Source of the DNA: DATFLL01 sp035267785
Lineage (GTDB): Bacteria > Pseudomonadota > Gammaproteobacteria > DATFLL01
Length of the DNA: 64,000 nt
Direction of reading: 5' to 3'
Assembly: GCA_035267785.1 (NCBI GenBank)
Contig: DATFLL010000046.1
Span: forward strand, 1 to 64,000
Within the stretch, counting starts at the first letter, position 1; each line of letters opens with the position of its first letter. The translations under genes were made by a program, and so were the position numbers. Of this stretch, positions 17,840-25,952 are shown piece by piece. Under the pieces are notes generated by a model that did no database searches, was not told the DNA's origin, and was given only the letters and a program-made list of their open reading frames with translations.

Positions 17840-18079
17840 TTAGCAGGTCGGGCGCGACAACCAGTGATCGATGATGGCGCCGATATCGGCGTGCTCGCCG
17901 AAGACCTGGCGCAGGCGCTCACGCAGGAGCACCTCGAAAGTGGCGTCGGGCGGGGCGCCGCGCTGACGCTCGCTGAGATACAGCCGCAGTCCCTCCCATC
18001 CCTTGAGCACTTCGCCCAGCATGTCGTCGAAAAGCCCGCCCCAACCATCCAGCGGGATGGCCTCACCTGAAATCTGCAT
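17840..18079 (-). CDS. Conserved-looking hypothetical protein, 79 residues
   Basis: Not recognised. ATG 18079 is preceded by GAGG at good spacing; the product is acidic/amphipathic (GLFDDMLGEVLKGWEGLRLYL, then a basic helix and GEHADIGAIIDHWL). No signal peptide or TM. It ends in Arg-Pro-Thr-Cys. Isolated between the lipoprotein and yheU genes, all leftward. Confidence 0.5.
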   Translation of the reverse strand: MQISGEAIPLDGWGGLFDDMLGEVLKGWEGLRLYLSERQRGAPPDATFEVLLRERLRQVFGEHADIGAIIDHWLSRPTC

Positions 18080-18223
18080 TGGCGACCTCTTTGCGCGATC
18101 AACCGCGCCTTTTTCCACATCTCAGGTGACAATAACGGACATCACAACAGGGACATGAAATTTCCAGCAGATTGGTGTGTCAATTTGTGAAGGAGTTCTC
18201 ATCGCGGCCGGCTGCGCCGTCTG

Positions 18224-18481
18224 TCAGGACGACGCCTCGTCTGAGTCCGCGGCATCGACCGGAGGGTGGCCCAGTTCCTCGCGGCTCATGATATGAACCG
18301 TCTCGTGCACCTGCGAATACACGACGAAGGCCTGGCCGTTCTCCAGCTGGGAACGCACGTGCGCCACCTTCTCGGCCAGGCTGTACTCGCGCTCCCCATA
18401 ATCGGTGCCCTCGCCGAGGACGTATTGCTCGATGATCGCCTCGAGCAGCTCGGGGCGGATTTCGCTTACGGGAATGATCAA
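18224..18481 (-). CDS. yheU: YheU family protein (UPF0270)
   Basis: 85 residues. MIIPVSEIRPELLEAIIEQYVLGEGTDYGERE aligns with E. coli YheU (IPW..L.P.TLENLIE.FVLREGTDYGE), and the HETVHIM block near residue 60 is also conserved. Small cytosolic protein of unknown function, characteristic of Gammaproteobacteria. A short acidic tail follows the family domain. Confidence 0.88.
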   Translation of the reverse strand: MIIPVSEIRPELLEAIIEQYVLGEGTDYGEREYSLAEKVAHVRSQLENGQAFVVYSQVHETVHIMSREELGHPPVDAADSDEASS

Positions 18482-18589
18482 GGGGGATACTCCTGCCGGG
18501 CGAGGCCGCGCCGAGTCAACACCAGTGGTTAAAGGGCGGTCGCCGCGCGGTCGTTAACCACCCTAGACCCATCGGATCGGGAACCAAGT

Positions 18590-18991
18590 ATGTCGCAGCC
18601 ACCATCGATACTGATCGCCGAGGACGTAGGAATGGCCGGCGAGCTGCTGCGAGCCATCGTCGAGAATGCCGGCGCCGTCGTCACCGCCGTGGTCACCGAC
18701 GGCGAGGACGCCGTCGAGACCTTCCGCCAGCGGCGCCCGGATATCGTGTTCGTCGATATGTTCATGCCGAAAATGAATGGCCTGGAAGTGCTGCGCGCGA
18801 TCCGCGCGATGGATCCCATGGCCTTCGTCGTGCTGGTCAGCGCCGAAGCCCCGATGGCGCGCGTCAAGGAGGCACACGAACTCGGCGCGCAGGCCTTTCT
18901 GGTCAAGCCCGTGCGCCTGGCCCAGGTTCGGGCCCTGCTCGAGCAGTTTGCCCGCATCCAGGGCTGGTCCCGAGGGCATGCCAACTCCTGA
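18590..18991 (+). CDS. CheY-like single-domain response regulator
   Basis: 133 residues, receiver domain only. Phosphoacceptor Asp56 (VFVDMFMP), the acidic pocket (AEDVGMAG) and Lys106 (LVKP) are present; the switch Ser/Thr is in VLVSAEAP. No output domain, so it acts through a partner protein or a phosphorelay. No kinase is adjacent. Rightward, surrounded by unrelated leftward genes. Confidence 0.9.
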   Translation: MSQPPSILIAEDVGMAGELLRAIVENAGAVVTAVVTDGEDAVETFRQRRPDIVFVDMFMPKMNGLEVLRAIRAMDPMAFVVLVSAEAPMARVKEAHELGAQAFLVKPVRLAQVRALLEQFARIQGWSRGHANS

Positions 18992-19014
18992 GCCGCGCCC
19001 GTCTGGCGCGGCGA

Positions 19015-19515
19015 TCAGCCGGGCCGCTTCGGCAGCGCCGCGCGCAGGCTGGCGGCGCATAGGCCGCGCTCGTCGGCATTGAGCTCTGCCGCGAACTCCA
19101 ATTCGCGTCCGTGACTGCGCAGCGCGATGCGCGGGGCGTGGCTGGGCGTGTAGCCGGGACGCACGACGAGCTGCGTCCAGACGCGCGGCAAGCGCACTTC
19201 CTGTTCGACCTGCCGACGCCCGCGCTGAATGATTACCTCGCTGTCGGTCAATGTCACCACCTCGCGCCGGCACAGCCGCAGCGCGGTGAAATACAGGCCG
19301 GCGCCCAGCGCCAGAAAGGCCAGAGCCGTATAGGGCAGGACGATCCAGAAGCCCAGCCAGCTCAGGCCCAGACCGATCAGCAGCATCGGAATCCCCAACA
19401 GCCACCACAGGAGCTTATTGGCCTGCCACGACAGGGATCGGTTCGGCAGCAAAGACCAGTGGCCCGTCCCCGTCTCCTCGTTCCAGTGTCGTTCGATCAT
19501 CGTCATGCCCTGCAT
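19015..19515 (-). CDS. DUF2244 family membrane protein
   Basis: 166 residues with two central TM segments (about 33-50 and 55-77) and a cytoplasmic beta-rich C-terminus. The N-terminal LLPNRSLSWQANKLLWWLLGIPM and the later VELPRVWTQL-like block (VRLPRVWTQLVV) fit DUF2244, often found next to cytochrome oxidase genes in proteobacteria. Here it is isolated. Three possible Met starts (residues 1, 4, 6). Confidence 0.8.
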   Translation of the reverse strand: MQGMTMIERHWNEETGTGHWSLLPNRSLSWQANKLLWWLLGIPMLLIGLGLSWLGFWIVLPYTALAFLALGAGLYFTALRLCRREVVTLTDSEVIIQRGRRQVEQEVRLPRVWTQLVVRPGYTPSHAPRIALRSHGRELEFAAELNADERGLCAASLRAALPKRPG

Positions 19516-19751
19516 ATCGGCGCCCGACGCCGCCGGCCTCGCAGGCCCGGCGTCCTCCCCACGGCGATCGATATCTTACCCGCAGGAACCGGTGGCCGAT
19601 CAATGCCTCCGGGTCCGATCCTGCAAGCCCGCCCATTAAGAATCACTCTAGCAGACACGGGCCGCCGCGGGTGCCGCGTGCCGGCGCGCCTTTGCCGAAC
19701 CCGGCCGATGCATTAAGCTGGCGGCCAACGTCACGCTCGGAGACCGCTCCC

Positions 19752-20486
19752 ATGCCCACCCAGCCACACCCAATGCCGTCGCGTCCGCACCCCACCGTCC
19801 GGCTGGCCGCCGCATTGCTCCTGCTGCTGGCCTCGGGCCCCGGCTGGTCGGCGAACAGTCCGGCGCCGGCCGCGACCATCGAGGTGACCGGCTCCGGGGA
19901 GGTCTTCGCCAAACCCGATATGGCCGAGATCCAGATCGGTGCCGTCTCGGAGGCCGAGACCGCCTCGGCCGCGCTGGCACACAACAACGAGGCGATGACA
20001 CGGCTGCAGGCCCTGATGAAGGCTCGCGGCCTGGCGCCGGCGGACGTGCAAACCGGCGAGTTCTCGGTCACGCCGAACTACCGCAGCGACAAGGGCGGCC
20101 CCAGGCGCCTGGTGGGCTACCGGGTCACTCACCAGCTGCGGGTCACCGTACGCAAGCTCGCGGGACTGGGCGGCCTACTCGACGCCGTGGTCAACGTCGG
20201 GGCGAACCGCATCAGCGGCATCCGCTTTGCCGTCAGCGACACGGCGGCCCTGCTCGACCGGGCACGCCGGCACGCCATGGCCGATGCGCGCCATCGGGCC
20301 GAGGTCTACGCCGCCGGCGCGGGACTGCGCCTCGGGTCCGTCACCCACATCACCGAGCGAACGAGCGGCGGACCGCGCCCCATGGCAATGGAAGCCGGAG
20401 CGCTGCGCGCGGTACCGCTCGCCCCCGGTCAGGTCACGCTGCGCTCGACGGTCAACGTCAGCTTTGCGGCGACTCCCCGTCAGTAG
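19752..20486 (+). CDS. SIMPL-domain (DUF541) periplasmic protein
   Basis: 244 residues: signal peptide then the SIMPL fold (TIEVTGSGEVFAKPDMAEIQIG is the hallmark N-terminal strand, later LRVTVRKLAGLGGLLDAVVNVGANRI and the second half RHAMADARHRAEVYAAGAGLRLG). Periplasmic or outer-membrane-associated; homologues (YggE) are linked to oxidative stress but the mechanism is unknown. ATG 19752 gives the signal peptide. Its 3' end overlaps the convergent b561 gene by 29 bp. Confidence 0.88.
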   Translation: MPTQPHPMPSRPHPTVRLAAALLLLLASGPGWSANSPAPAATIEVTGSGEVFAKPDMAEIQIGAVSEAETASAALAHNNEAMTRLQALMKARGLAPADVQTGEFSVTPNYRSDKGGPRRLVGYRVTHQLRVTVRKLAGLGGLLDAVVNVGANRISGIRFAVSDTAALLDRARRHAMADARHRAEVYAAGAGLRLGSVTHITERTSGGPRPMAMEAGALRAVPLAPGQVTLRSTVNVSFAATPRQ

Positions 20487-21201
20487 GACCGCCGCCCGGA
20501 CCGGTTGCATGCTGGCGGCCGGTTTCGCCGCCTCGCACCACGTGCACCTTGGCCACCTCGCCGGTGCCGGACGCCATCCCGCCGTCCGGTACGGACGGCG
20601 GGATGGCGTCCGGCCCGCGCAGTACGAAGATCCGGTGGCCGTTGATCATTGCCGAGACGTCGCTGCCACTGCCGAGCAGGTCGTGGACGAAGACCGCCAC
20701 CACGTGCAGCAGGACGAAGCCGCCGATGAAGGGCGCCATAGCGGCATGCGCTTCGGACAAGGAGAGCCCGGCCAACCGGTAGGGGGCATCGAAGGCCAGG
20801 CCGGTCACGCCCTGCAAGCCCAACACCGCGAACAACACGAGGTAGATGGGCCCCCACAGCGGATTGTGCGCATACCAGGACGGCAGCGGAAAGCGGCCGA
20901 GGCTGACGTAGCAGCGCACTGTCGCGGCCACCGCGCGCCACTGCCCCTTGGGGGGCAGGCAGTCGCGCCAGTTCGCGGCCCCGACGCCCAGCAACAGCAG
21001 ATAGACGCGCAGTACCAGTGCGGCGATCAGCACGTATCCGGCAACATAGTGGAAATCGGCCGCAGAGCCTGCGTACGCGCCGCCGGCCCGCAACAGCCAG
21101 CCCGTGGCCAACAATACCAGGGCGGCGGCCGCCATCAGCCAATGGCTCAGGCGCACCGGGGCCGACCAAACCTTCACGCGTTTTATCGTCTCGGCCTGCA
21201 T
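20458..21201 (-). CDS. Cytochrome b561 / hydrogenase-type b-cytochrome
   Basis: 247-residue di-heme b-type cytochrome with four TM segments. Candidate heme ligands are His in RLSHWLM (TM1), FHYVAGY (TM2), SEAHAAMAPF and LLHVVAVFVHD (TM3-4). It shuttles electrons between quinone and a periplasmic partner in this family. ATG 21201 chosen; the frame to 21273 adds a non-family tail. After the last TM a ~70-residue Gly/Pro-rich tail is partly encoded by a perfect 22-bp inverted repeat (20567-20613). 3' end overlaps the SIMPL gene. Confidence 0.87.
   Translation of the reverse strand: MQAETIKRVKVWSAPVRLSHWLMAAAALVLLATGWLLRAGGAYAGSAADFHYVAGYVLIAALVLRVYLLLLGVGAANWRDCLPPKGQWRAVAATVRCYVSLGRFPLPSWYAHNPLWGPIYLVLFAVLGLQGVTGLAFDAPYRLAGLSLSEAHAAMAPFIGGFVLLHVVAVFVHDLLGSGSDVSAMINGHRIFVLRGPDAIPPSVPDGGMASGTGEVAKVHVVRGGETGRQHATGPGGGPTDGESPQS
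20567..20613. repeat. Perfect 22-bp inverted repeat with 3-nt loop inside coding sequence
   Basis: Left arm 20567-20588 and right arm 20592-20613 are exact reverse complements, separated by GTA. It encodes part of the hydrophilic tail of the b561 gene (around PDAIPPSVPDGGMAS). A 47-nt, GC-rich, mismatch-free palindrome like this is not expected by chance. It could act as a bidirectional transcription end for the two convergent genes, or be a REP-like insertion. Confidence 0.9.
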
Positions 21202-21276
21202 CGGCGGGCAACCTCTCGTGGCGGGACCGGCACCGGGCCCCTTCGACAAATCAAGGGGCGTGCACCGGGTCACACT

Positions 21277-21304
21277 TGTTATGATAGCGGCTTGCTAACG
21301 TTAG
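21277..21304 (+). promoter_or_regulatory. Extended -10 promoter and palindrome before the FHA gene
   Basis: TGTTATGAT at 21277-21285 is an extended -10 (TGn plus 5/6 match). A perfect 10-bp palindrome CTAACGTTAG follows at 21295-21304, near the predicted start of transcription, and could be an operator. The FHA gene starts about 100 bp downstream. Confidence 0.35.
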
Positions 21305-21394
21305 TCCCATCGGGTCTCCAACCGCCCGCGCCGGACCACGCGTTCCAGAGATCACTGCCAAGAAACGACGCCCAGGAGCGAAGGGACACCGGAC

Positions 21395-21973
21395 ATGTTC
21401 CGCTTAATCATCACTCGCGACACAGAAACGGTCAACGAGGCCCTGTTCGATCAGGGCGAAGTCACCATTGGCCGTCAACAGGACAATGACATCTGCTTGC
21501 AGGACACCACGGTCAGCGGCCACCACGCACGGTTGGTGGAGCGGGACACCGGCGCGATGCTCGAGGACCTGGGCAGCACGAACGGCACATATGTGGACGG
21601 TAAGCGGGTCCAGCGCTGCGACCTGCGCGGCGCTGAGATTATCGTCATCGGCAAGCACAAGCTCGAATACCAACCCATTCCCGCCGACGTGGAAGGCGAG
21701 CGGCGCGACCCGACGCAACAGCTCGACCGCAACGAGCTCGAATCGTTGATTGCCACCGCCATGGGCAATCAGTCGCGCTCGGCGACGCTGCGCAATGCGA
21801 CGACCAAGACGCTGAATTGGATTGCGCAGGACAGCGGCGGCACCTGGTGGGGCTTTGAAAACCGTCCGGAGTGCAAAGACAACGGCTGGGTCGACCCGCA
21901 AGGCGGCCACCGTATCCGCCTCAAAAACGAGCGCGCCAACGGCGCCTGGCAGGACACCCTTCAGAAGATTTAG
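21395..21973 (+). CDS. FHA-domain protein
   Basis: 192 residues. N-terminal forkhead-associated domain (VTIGRQQDNDICLQ...VSGHHARL...STNGTYVDG) with the conserved Gly-Arg, Ser-x-x-His and Asn-Gly phosphothreonine-reading residues. A linker and a C-terminal Trp-rich region (TWWGFENRPECKDNGWVD) of unknown type follow. It should bind a phosphothreonine partner; no Ser/Thr kinase is in the window, although a PP2C-type phosphatase is at 9942. Confidence 0.9.
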   Translation: MFRLIITRDTETVNEALFDQGEVTIGRQQDNDICLQDTTVSGHHARLVERDTGAMLEDLGSTNGTYVDGKRVQRCDLRGAEIIVIGKHKLEYQPIPADVEGERRDPTQQLDRNELESLIATAMGNQSRSATLRNATTKTLNWIAQDSGGTWWGFENRPECKDNGWVDPQGGHRIRLKNERANGAWQDTLQKI

Positions 21974-22000
21974 CCCATACGCACTGCGCCCGGTGGCGCT

Positions 22001-22897
22001 TCAGGGGTCTTCGGGCGGTGCCACGATGGCCGCTTCGTACGGATGGCGCCGGGTGATGAGGCCGCTGTACTCGAAGACGTCGAGCAGCGTCTCATAGGCC
22101 TCGCGGCTGATGGCCGGGTCCGGGGCCCAACAGCCCAGGCGCTGATACGCGCCTATCGTCTCGGTCAGCACATCGCGGTCGATCCCCGGGAAGTATTCGG
22201 CCTCGGCCTCGGCCTCGGCGATCTCGCCGGCCGGCGCTTCGATGACGTATTCGCGGGCCCGACGGTAGGCCCGCATAAAGGCACGCGCCATGTCGGTCTC
22301 CAGCCAGCTCGGGGCGGCACACAGGCTGCTGAAGGCCACCGGCCCGATGGCCTTGCCCACCGAGGCGACCACGTGGCCGATACCCTCCCTTTCCAACTGC
22401 TGGGGCGCCGGGCCCTGCTGGTGAACGTAGTCGCCCTGTCCGGCCCGAAACGCGGCATCGATGGCCGACACGTCACCGGCGTCGATCGCCTCGATGGCCT
22501 GGAAATCCACGCCCTTTCGGTGACAGGCGTACTTGAACATCGCCAGCGGCTGAAAGAAGTGGTCCACCAGTACGCGCCGTCCCACCAGGCGATCCCAGCT
22601 GAAGTCCGGCTCGGGCTCGCGGCCCGCGAGGAAGAACCCATCGCGCTCGTTGATCTGCGCAAAGTGCACGAACCCCGGCGTCTCGCCCCGCTCGAGCGCG
22701 GGAAAGCTGGTCGCCACCGCCGACTGGGCGACGTGGACCGTCCCTGCGGCGATTCCTTCCGCGACGCTGTCCCGCGCCGGGGCCACCGTGTAGGTCGGCG
22801 ACAGCCCCTCCTCGCGCAGGAAGCCGCCCGTGATGGTGGAGATGAGCGGGCTGTAGAACGCCGAATGGCGCAGCACCATGATGTGAATAGGCGTCAT
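22001..22897 (-). CDS. ABC-type substrate-binding protein (SsuA/THI5-like), no signal peptide
   Basis: 298 residues with an NMT1/SsuA-type periplasmic binding fold: HSAFYSPLISTITGGFLREEGLSPTYTVAP, then AGTVHVAQSAVATSF and a long helical C-terminus. ATG 22897 with purine-rich SD gives MTPIHIMVLRHSAFYS, which has no secretion signal, and no permease or ATPase gene is adjacent. It may therefore be a cytosolic ligand-binding or THI5-like enzyme rather than a transporter component. Ligand unknown. Confidence 0.75.
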   Translation of the reverse strand: MTPIHIMVLRHSAFYSPLISTITGGFLREEGLSPTYTVAPARDSVAEGIAAGTVHVAQSAVATSFPALERGETPGFVHFAQINERDGFFLAGREPEPDFSWDRLVGRRVLVDHFFQPLAMFKYACHRKGVDFQAIEAIDAGDVSAIDAAFRAGQGDYVHQQGPAPQQLEREGIGHVVASVGKAIGPVAFSSLCAAPSWLETDMARAFMRAYRRAREYVIEAPAGEIAEAEAEAEYFPGIDRDVLTETIGAYQRLGCWAPDPAISREAYETLLDVFEYSGLITRRHPYEAAIVAPPEDP

Positions 22898-23153
22898 GTC
22901 CTTCCCCTTTGCCGTTGCGGGCTCGCGGTCGTGACGGCCAGAGTAAGGCGGGCACGCAATCCGCGTCCACCCTCCGGCCCCTGCAATTCCCACCGGCGGT
23001 GCGCGCGGCGCAGCCTCGCGCTATAATCGCCGCGGTCCGAGGCAGCTACCGACCGCCGTGGCTGCCCAACGGAAACCGAGCGCCCCATACCCGCGCGACT
23101 TGTTGAACCCACAGCCACAGTCCGAATAGCGCCCCATAGGTAGCCCTGACTCC

Positions 23154-24518
23154 ATGTCCCTGTCGACCGCGTTCCGCTGGCCAACCGCGGCCCCGCTGGC
23201 TGTACTGCTCGGCGCGTTGGTCCTGCCCGTTGCCGCGCCCGCCGCATCGCCCGCCAAAACGCCCGAGGTGCGGCCGCACACCCACACCGAGCACCTGTCC
23301 AATCAGGTCGATATCGAGGTCACGAGCTTCCCCGCCCGGCAGCCGGCCCGCGCCTCCGACACGGGTCGATTCCTGCTGCTATGGATCGCGCCGAGCTTCG
23401 GCTTCAACGGCGAGCAGGCGCGCATGGCCGAGCGGCTCGCCGCCGACGGCGTGGAGGTGTGGCAGGCCGACGTGGCCGAGGCCCTGTTTCTGCCCCGCGG
23501 CAGCCCCAGCATGCGCAAGCTCGACGGACGCTATGTGGCCGATCTGGTCGAGCGAGCCCATACGGCGACCGGCAAACGTATCGTCCTGGTCAGCAGTTCC
23601 TACGGCGCCATCCCCGTGCTGCGCGGAGCCCGCGTGTGGCAAAGCCGCGCGCCGAAGACACCGATGCTGGCCGGGGCGATCCTGTTCTCCCCCAATGCCT
23701 ACGCCACGGTGCCCTCGCTCGGCCTGCCGCCCCAGTACGTCCCCATCGTGCGCTCGACCAACATCCCGATCGCGATCTTCCAGGGAGGGATCAACGGCAA
23801 CCGCTGGCAGCTGCCGCAGCTCATCGACGCGCTGCGCAGCGGCGGGGCCACGGTGTATACCGAGATCATGCCCGGTATCACCGGCCTGTTCTTCCATCAC
23901 GAAGAGCACCACGAGGCGCTGGCGCGGGAATTCTCGCGCGCACCGCGGCGCATCGAGCGCGTGCTGCCGCTGCTCGCCGCCGCCCCGGTGCCGCTCGAGG
24001 CTCGGCCCCTGGCCGGCGCCTCCAAGCAGTTGGGTCGCGGACTGGACGCCGAGCTCAAGCCCTTTCACGGCGACCCGCACCCCCAGACGCTGCGCCTGCA
24101 CGACGCCAAGGGACACCTGCACGTCATCGATCACTATCGGGGTCGGGTTACGGTCGTCAATTTCTGGGCCAGCTGGTGTTCGCCCTGCGTCAAGGAGATC
24201 CCCTCGCTCAACCGCCTGCGCAAGGCGATGCGCGGCGAGCCCTTCAAGCTGGTGTCGGTCAATTACGCCGAGGGCGCCAAGGCCATCCGCGACTTTCTCG
24301 ACAAGGTCGACGTCGATTACCCGGTTCTGATCGACCGCGACGGCAAGGAGGCGGCGAAGTGGAACGTCGTGGTCTTCCCCTCGACCTTCGTCATCGGACC
24401 GGACGGACTGATACATTACGGGGTGAACGCGGGTCTGGAATGGGACCAGCCGCAGGTGATCGCAACGCTGCGCCGTCTGGCCAAAAATCAGGGTCGAGGT
24501 GCGAGGGCGACGGACTGA
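23154..24518 (+). CDS. Secreted alpha/beta-hydrolase-like domain fused to TlpA-type thioredoxin
   Basis: 454 residues. Signal peptide 1 to ~31. Residues ~70-280 look like an alpha/beta hydrolase: FLLLWIAPSFGFNGEQ, then a nucleophile-elbow-like SSYG at 148-151 within VLVSSSYGAIPVLRG. Residues ~310-445 are a TlpA/ResA thioredoxin domain with CSPC (Cys342, Cys345) in NFWASWCSPCVKEIPSL and a cis-Pro loop FPSTFVIG. Both are periplasmic. An unusual fusion. The stop codon lies in the first copy of the heptamer repeat at 24512. The Ser-His-Asp triad is not confirmed. Confidence 0.85.
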   Translation: MSLSTAFRWPTAAPLAVLLGALVLPVAAPAASPAKTPEVRPHTHTEHLSNQVDIEVTSFPARQPARASDTGRFLLLWIAPSFGFNGEQARMAERLAADGVEVWQADVAEALFLPRGSPSMRKLDGRYVADLVERAHTATGKRIVLVSSSYGAIPVLRGARVWQSRAPKTPMLAGAILFSPNAYATVPSLGLPPQYVPIVRSTNIPIAIFQGGINGNRWQLPQLIDALRSGGATVYTEIMPGITGLFFHHEEHHEALAREFSRAPRRIERVLPLLAAAPVPLEARPLAGASKQLGRGLDAELKPFHGDPHPQTLRLHDAKGHLHVIDHYRGRVTVVNFWASWCSPCVKEIPSLNRLRKAMRGEPFKLVSVNYAEGAKAIRDFLDKVDVDYPVLIDRDGKEAAKWNVVVFPSTFVIGPDGLIHYGVNAGLEWDQPQVIATLRRLAKNQGRGARATD

Positions 24519-24560
24519 GGACTGAGGACTGAGGACTGAGGACTGAGGACTGAGGGCTTA
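24512..24560. repeat. Heptanucleotide tandem repeat (GGACTGA)n at convergent gene ends
   Basis: Six perfect copies of GGACTGA at 24512-24553, followed by a degenerate copy GGGCTTA (24554-24560). The stop codon of the rightward fusion gene is in copy 1; the stop of the leftward exonuclease gene is the TTA in the degenerate copy. Copy-number change would leave both proteins unaltered or alter only a few C-terminal residues. Confidence 0.95.
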
Positions 24561-25460
24561 GGACTCGGAGGCGAGGGCGAGGCAGCGTTCGCGCAGGCGC
24601 CCGCCAACGCCGAGCTCGCGAAACAGGCGCGTGAGGGCGGCACGGCGCGGGCCCTCCCAGGCGAGGTGCGCGGCATCGCAGCGAATGCGCGCGCCCGTGT
24701 GCAGCGTCGCCAGTTGCAGGCTGAGCAAGGCCTGCTCGCGGTGCGCGGCCAGACGTTCGGCCAGGCGCGCCGCCCCGCGCAGCTCGAGCGCGGGCACGCG
24801 ATGCAGGTGCTGATAGATGCCAGCCAGCGAGTCGAAGCATGCCAGCAGTGCGCTCGCCGCCTTGGGACCGACGCCGGGCACGCCGGGAATATTGTCAACC
24901 GCGTCGCCCACCAGCGCGAGATAGTCGGCGATCTGCGCTGGTAACACTCCGAAGCGCTCACGTATGGCCTTGCGGTCCAGGCGCGGTCCGTCGAGGCCGT
25001 CCCACCAGCGATCCCCTGGGCCGACCAGCTGCGCAAGGTCCTTGTCGCGCGAGACGATTACCAGACGAAAACCCTCGGCGCGCAGCCGGCTGGCCGCAGT
25101 GGCGATGAGGTCGTCCGCCTCCAAGCGGCCGCTGGCGTAAGTGCGAACCCCCATCGCTCGCGTCAGGCGCTTGCACCAGCCGAACTGACGCTTCAGTTCC
25201 TCGGGCGGCGAGGCCCGGTTGGCCTTGTACTCGGCATACCAGTCATTGCGAAACGAGCTGGTCAGCGATTCGTCGAAAGCGGCCGCGACATGGCTCGGGC
25301 GTTCGCGCTCGAGCAGACCGCAAAGAAACTGCCCATAGCCGTAGAGGGCATTGACCGGCTGACCGGCCGGATCGGCCAGGCTGTCGGGCAGCGAGTAATA
25401 CGCGCGGAAGACGTACACGGGGGCATCGATGAGGTAGGCGACGGGACGACGACGGACCAT
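24558..25460 (-). CDS. 5'-3' exonuclease / flap endonuclease (PolA N-domain-like, Xni type)
   Basis: 300 residues, a stand-alone version of the 5' nuclease of DNA polymerase I. Metal-binding acidic residues are visible in AAAFDES, LEADDLIAT and IVSRDKDLAQLV. The H3TH element is VGDAVDNIPGVPGVGPKAASALL. Acts on RNA/DNA flaps in replication and repair. ATG 25460 (MVRRRPVAYLID) is chosen because it starts at the first core strand; the frame to 25574 is non-family. Confidence 0.9.
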   Translation of the reverse strand: MVRRRPVAYLIDAPVYVFRAYYSLPDSLADPAGQPVNALYGYGQFLCGLLERERPSHVAAAFDESLTSSFRNDWYAEYKANRASPPEELKRQFGWCKRLTRAMGVRTYASGRLEADDLIATAASRLRAEGFRLVIVSRDKDLAQLVGPGDRWWDGLDGPRLDRKAIRERFGVLPAQIADYLALVGDAVDNIPGVPGVGPKAASALLACFDSLAGIYQHLHRVPALELRGAARLAERLAAHREQALLSLQLATLHTGARIRCDAAHLAWEGPRRAALTRLFRELGVGGRLRERCLALASES

Positions 25461-25649
25461 AGCGACATTGCCGTTGCGTGGACCGCGCAAGGGTGCGGCC
25501 CGCACGGAAACAGCGGCGCCGTGCGCCGCGACCGGAAAGCGCATTCTAGGGTGCGCCGCTGACGGTAACAACACCGTACAGCAACAAGCGGCGCCAGAAG
25601 GAGAACGCCGCGGCCAGGCCCTGCGGCGTTTTACACGCGGCGGGGAAAT

Positions 25650-25841
25650 TCAGCGGGCATCGAGCGCGGCCGGCACCTTGGCGACGTCACGCCATGCGGC
25701 CAGTTTGTCGCGTCGGCGGCGGATCTGGATTCGCACCCGCTTCAAGGCCCAACGCGTCTCCTCGTCCTCGGCGTCGCGGTATTTGCTCGCCAAGGCCTCG
25801 AGTTCGGCAATCTCCCATTGCAGGCGGGTAATGGCATCCAT
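25650..25841 (-). CDS. 63-residue basic alpha-helical protein (small paralogue family)
   Basis: MDAITRLQWEIAELEAL followed by a charged helix (DEETRWALKRVRIQIRRRRDKL). Related in pattern to the 59-residue protein at 15894-16073. Predicted coiled-coil-like, strongly basic in the second half, no TM. ATG 25841 preferred over the frame start at 25907 because the relatedness begins there. Function unknown. Confidence 0.6.
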   Translation of the reverse strand: MDAITRLQWEIAELEALASKYRDAEDEETRWALKRVRIQIRRRRDKLAAWRDVAKVPAALDAR

Positions 25842-25952
25842 GTGTCGACTCTCCGTGCGGGTGCCTATAAAGCATAACCAGCACGGGTGTCTCCATCCTG
25901 TCAGCATCGCCTGATTTTACTGTAGGAAATCGCTTACAACCGGGCCGGGGGC

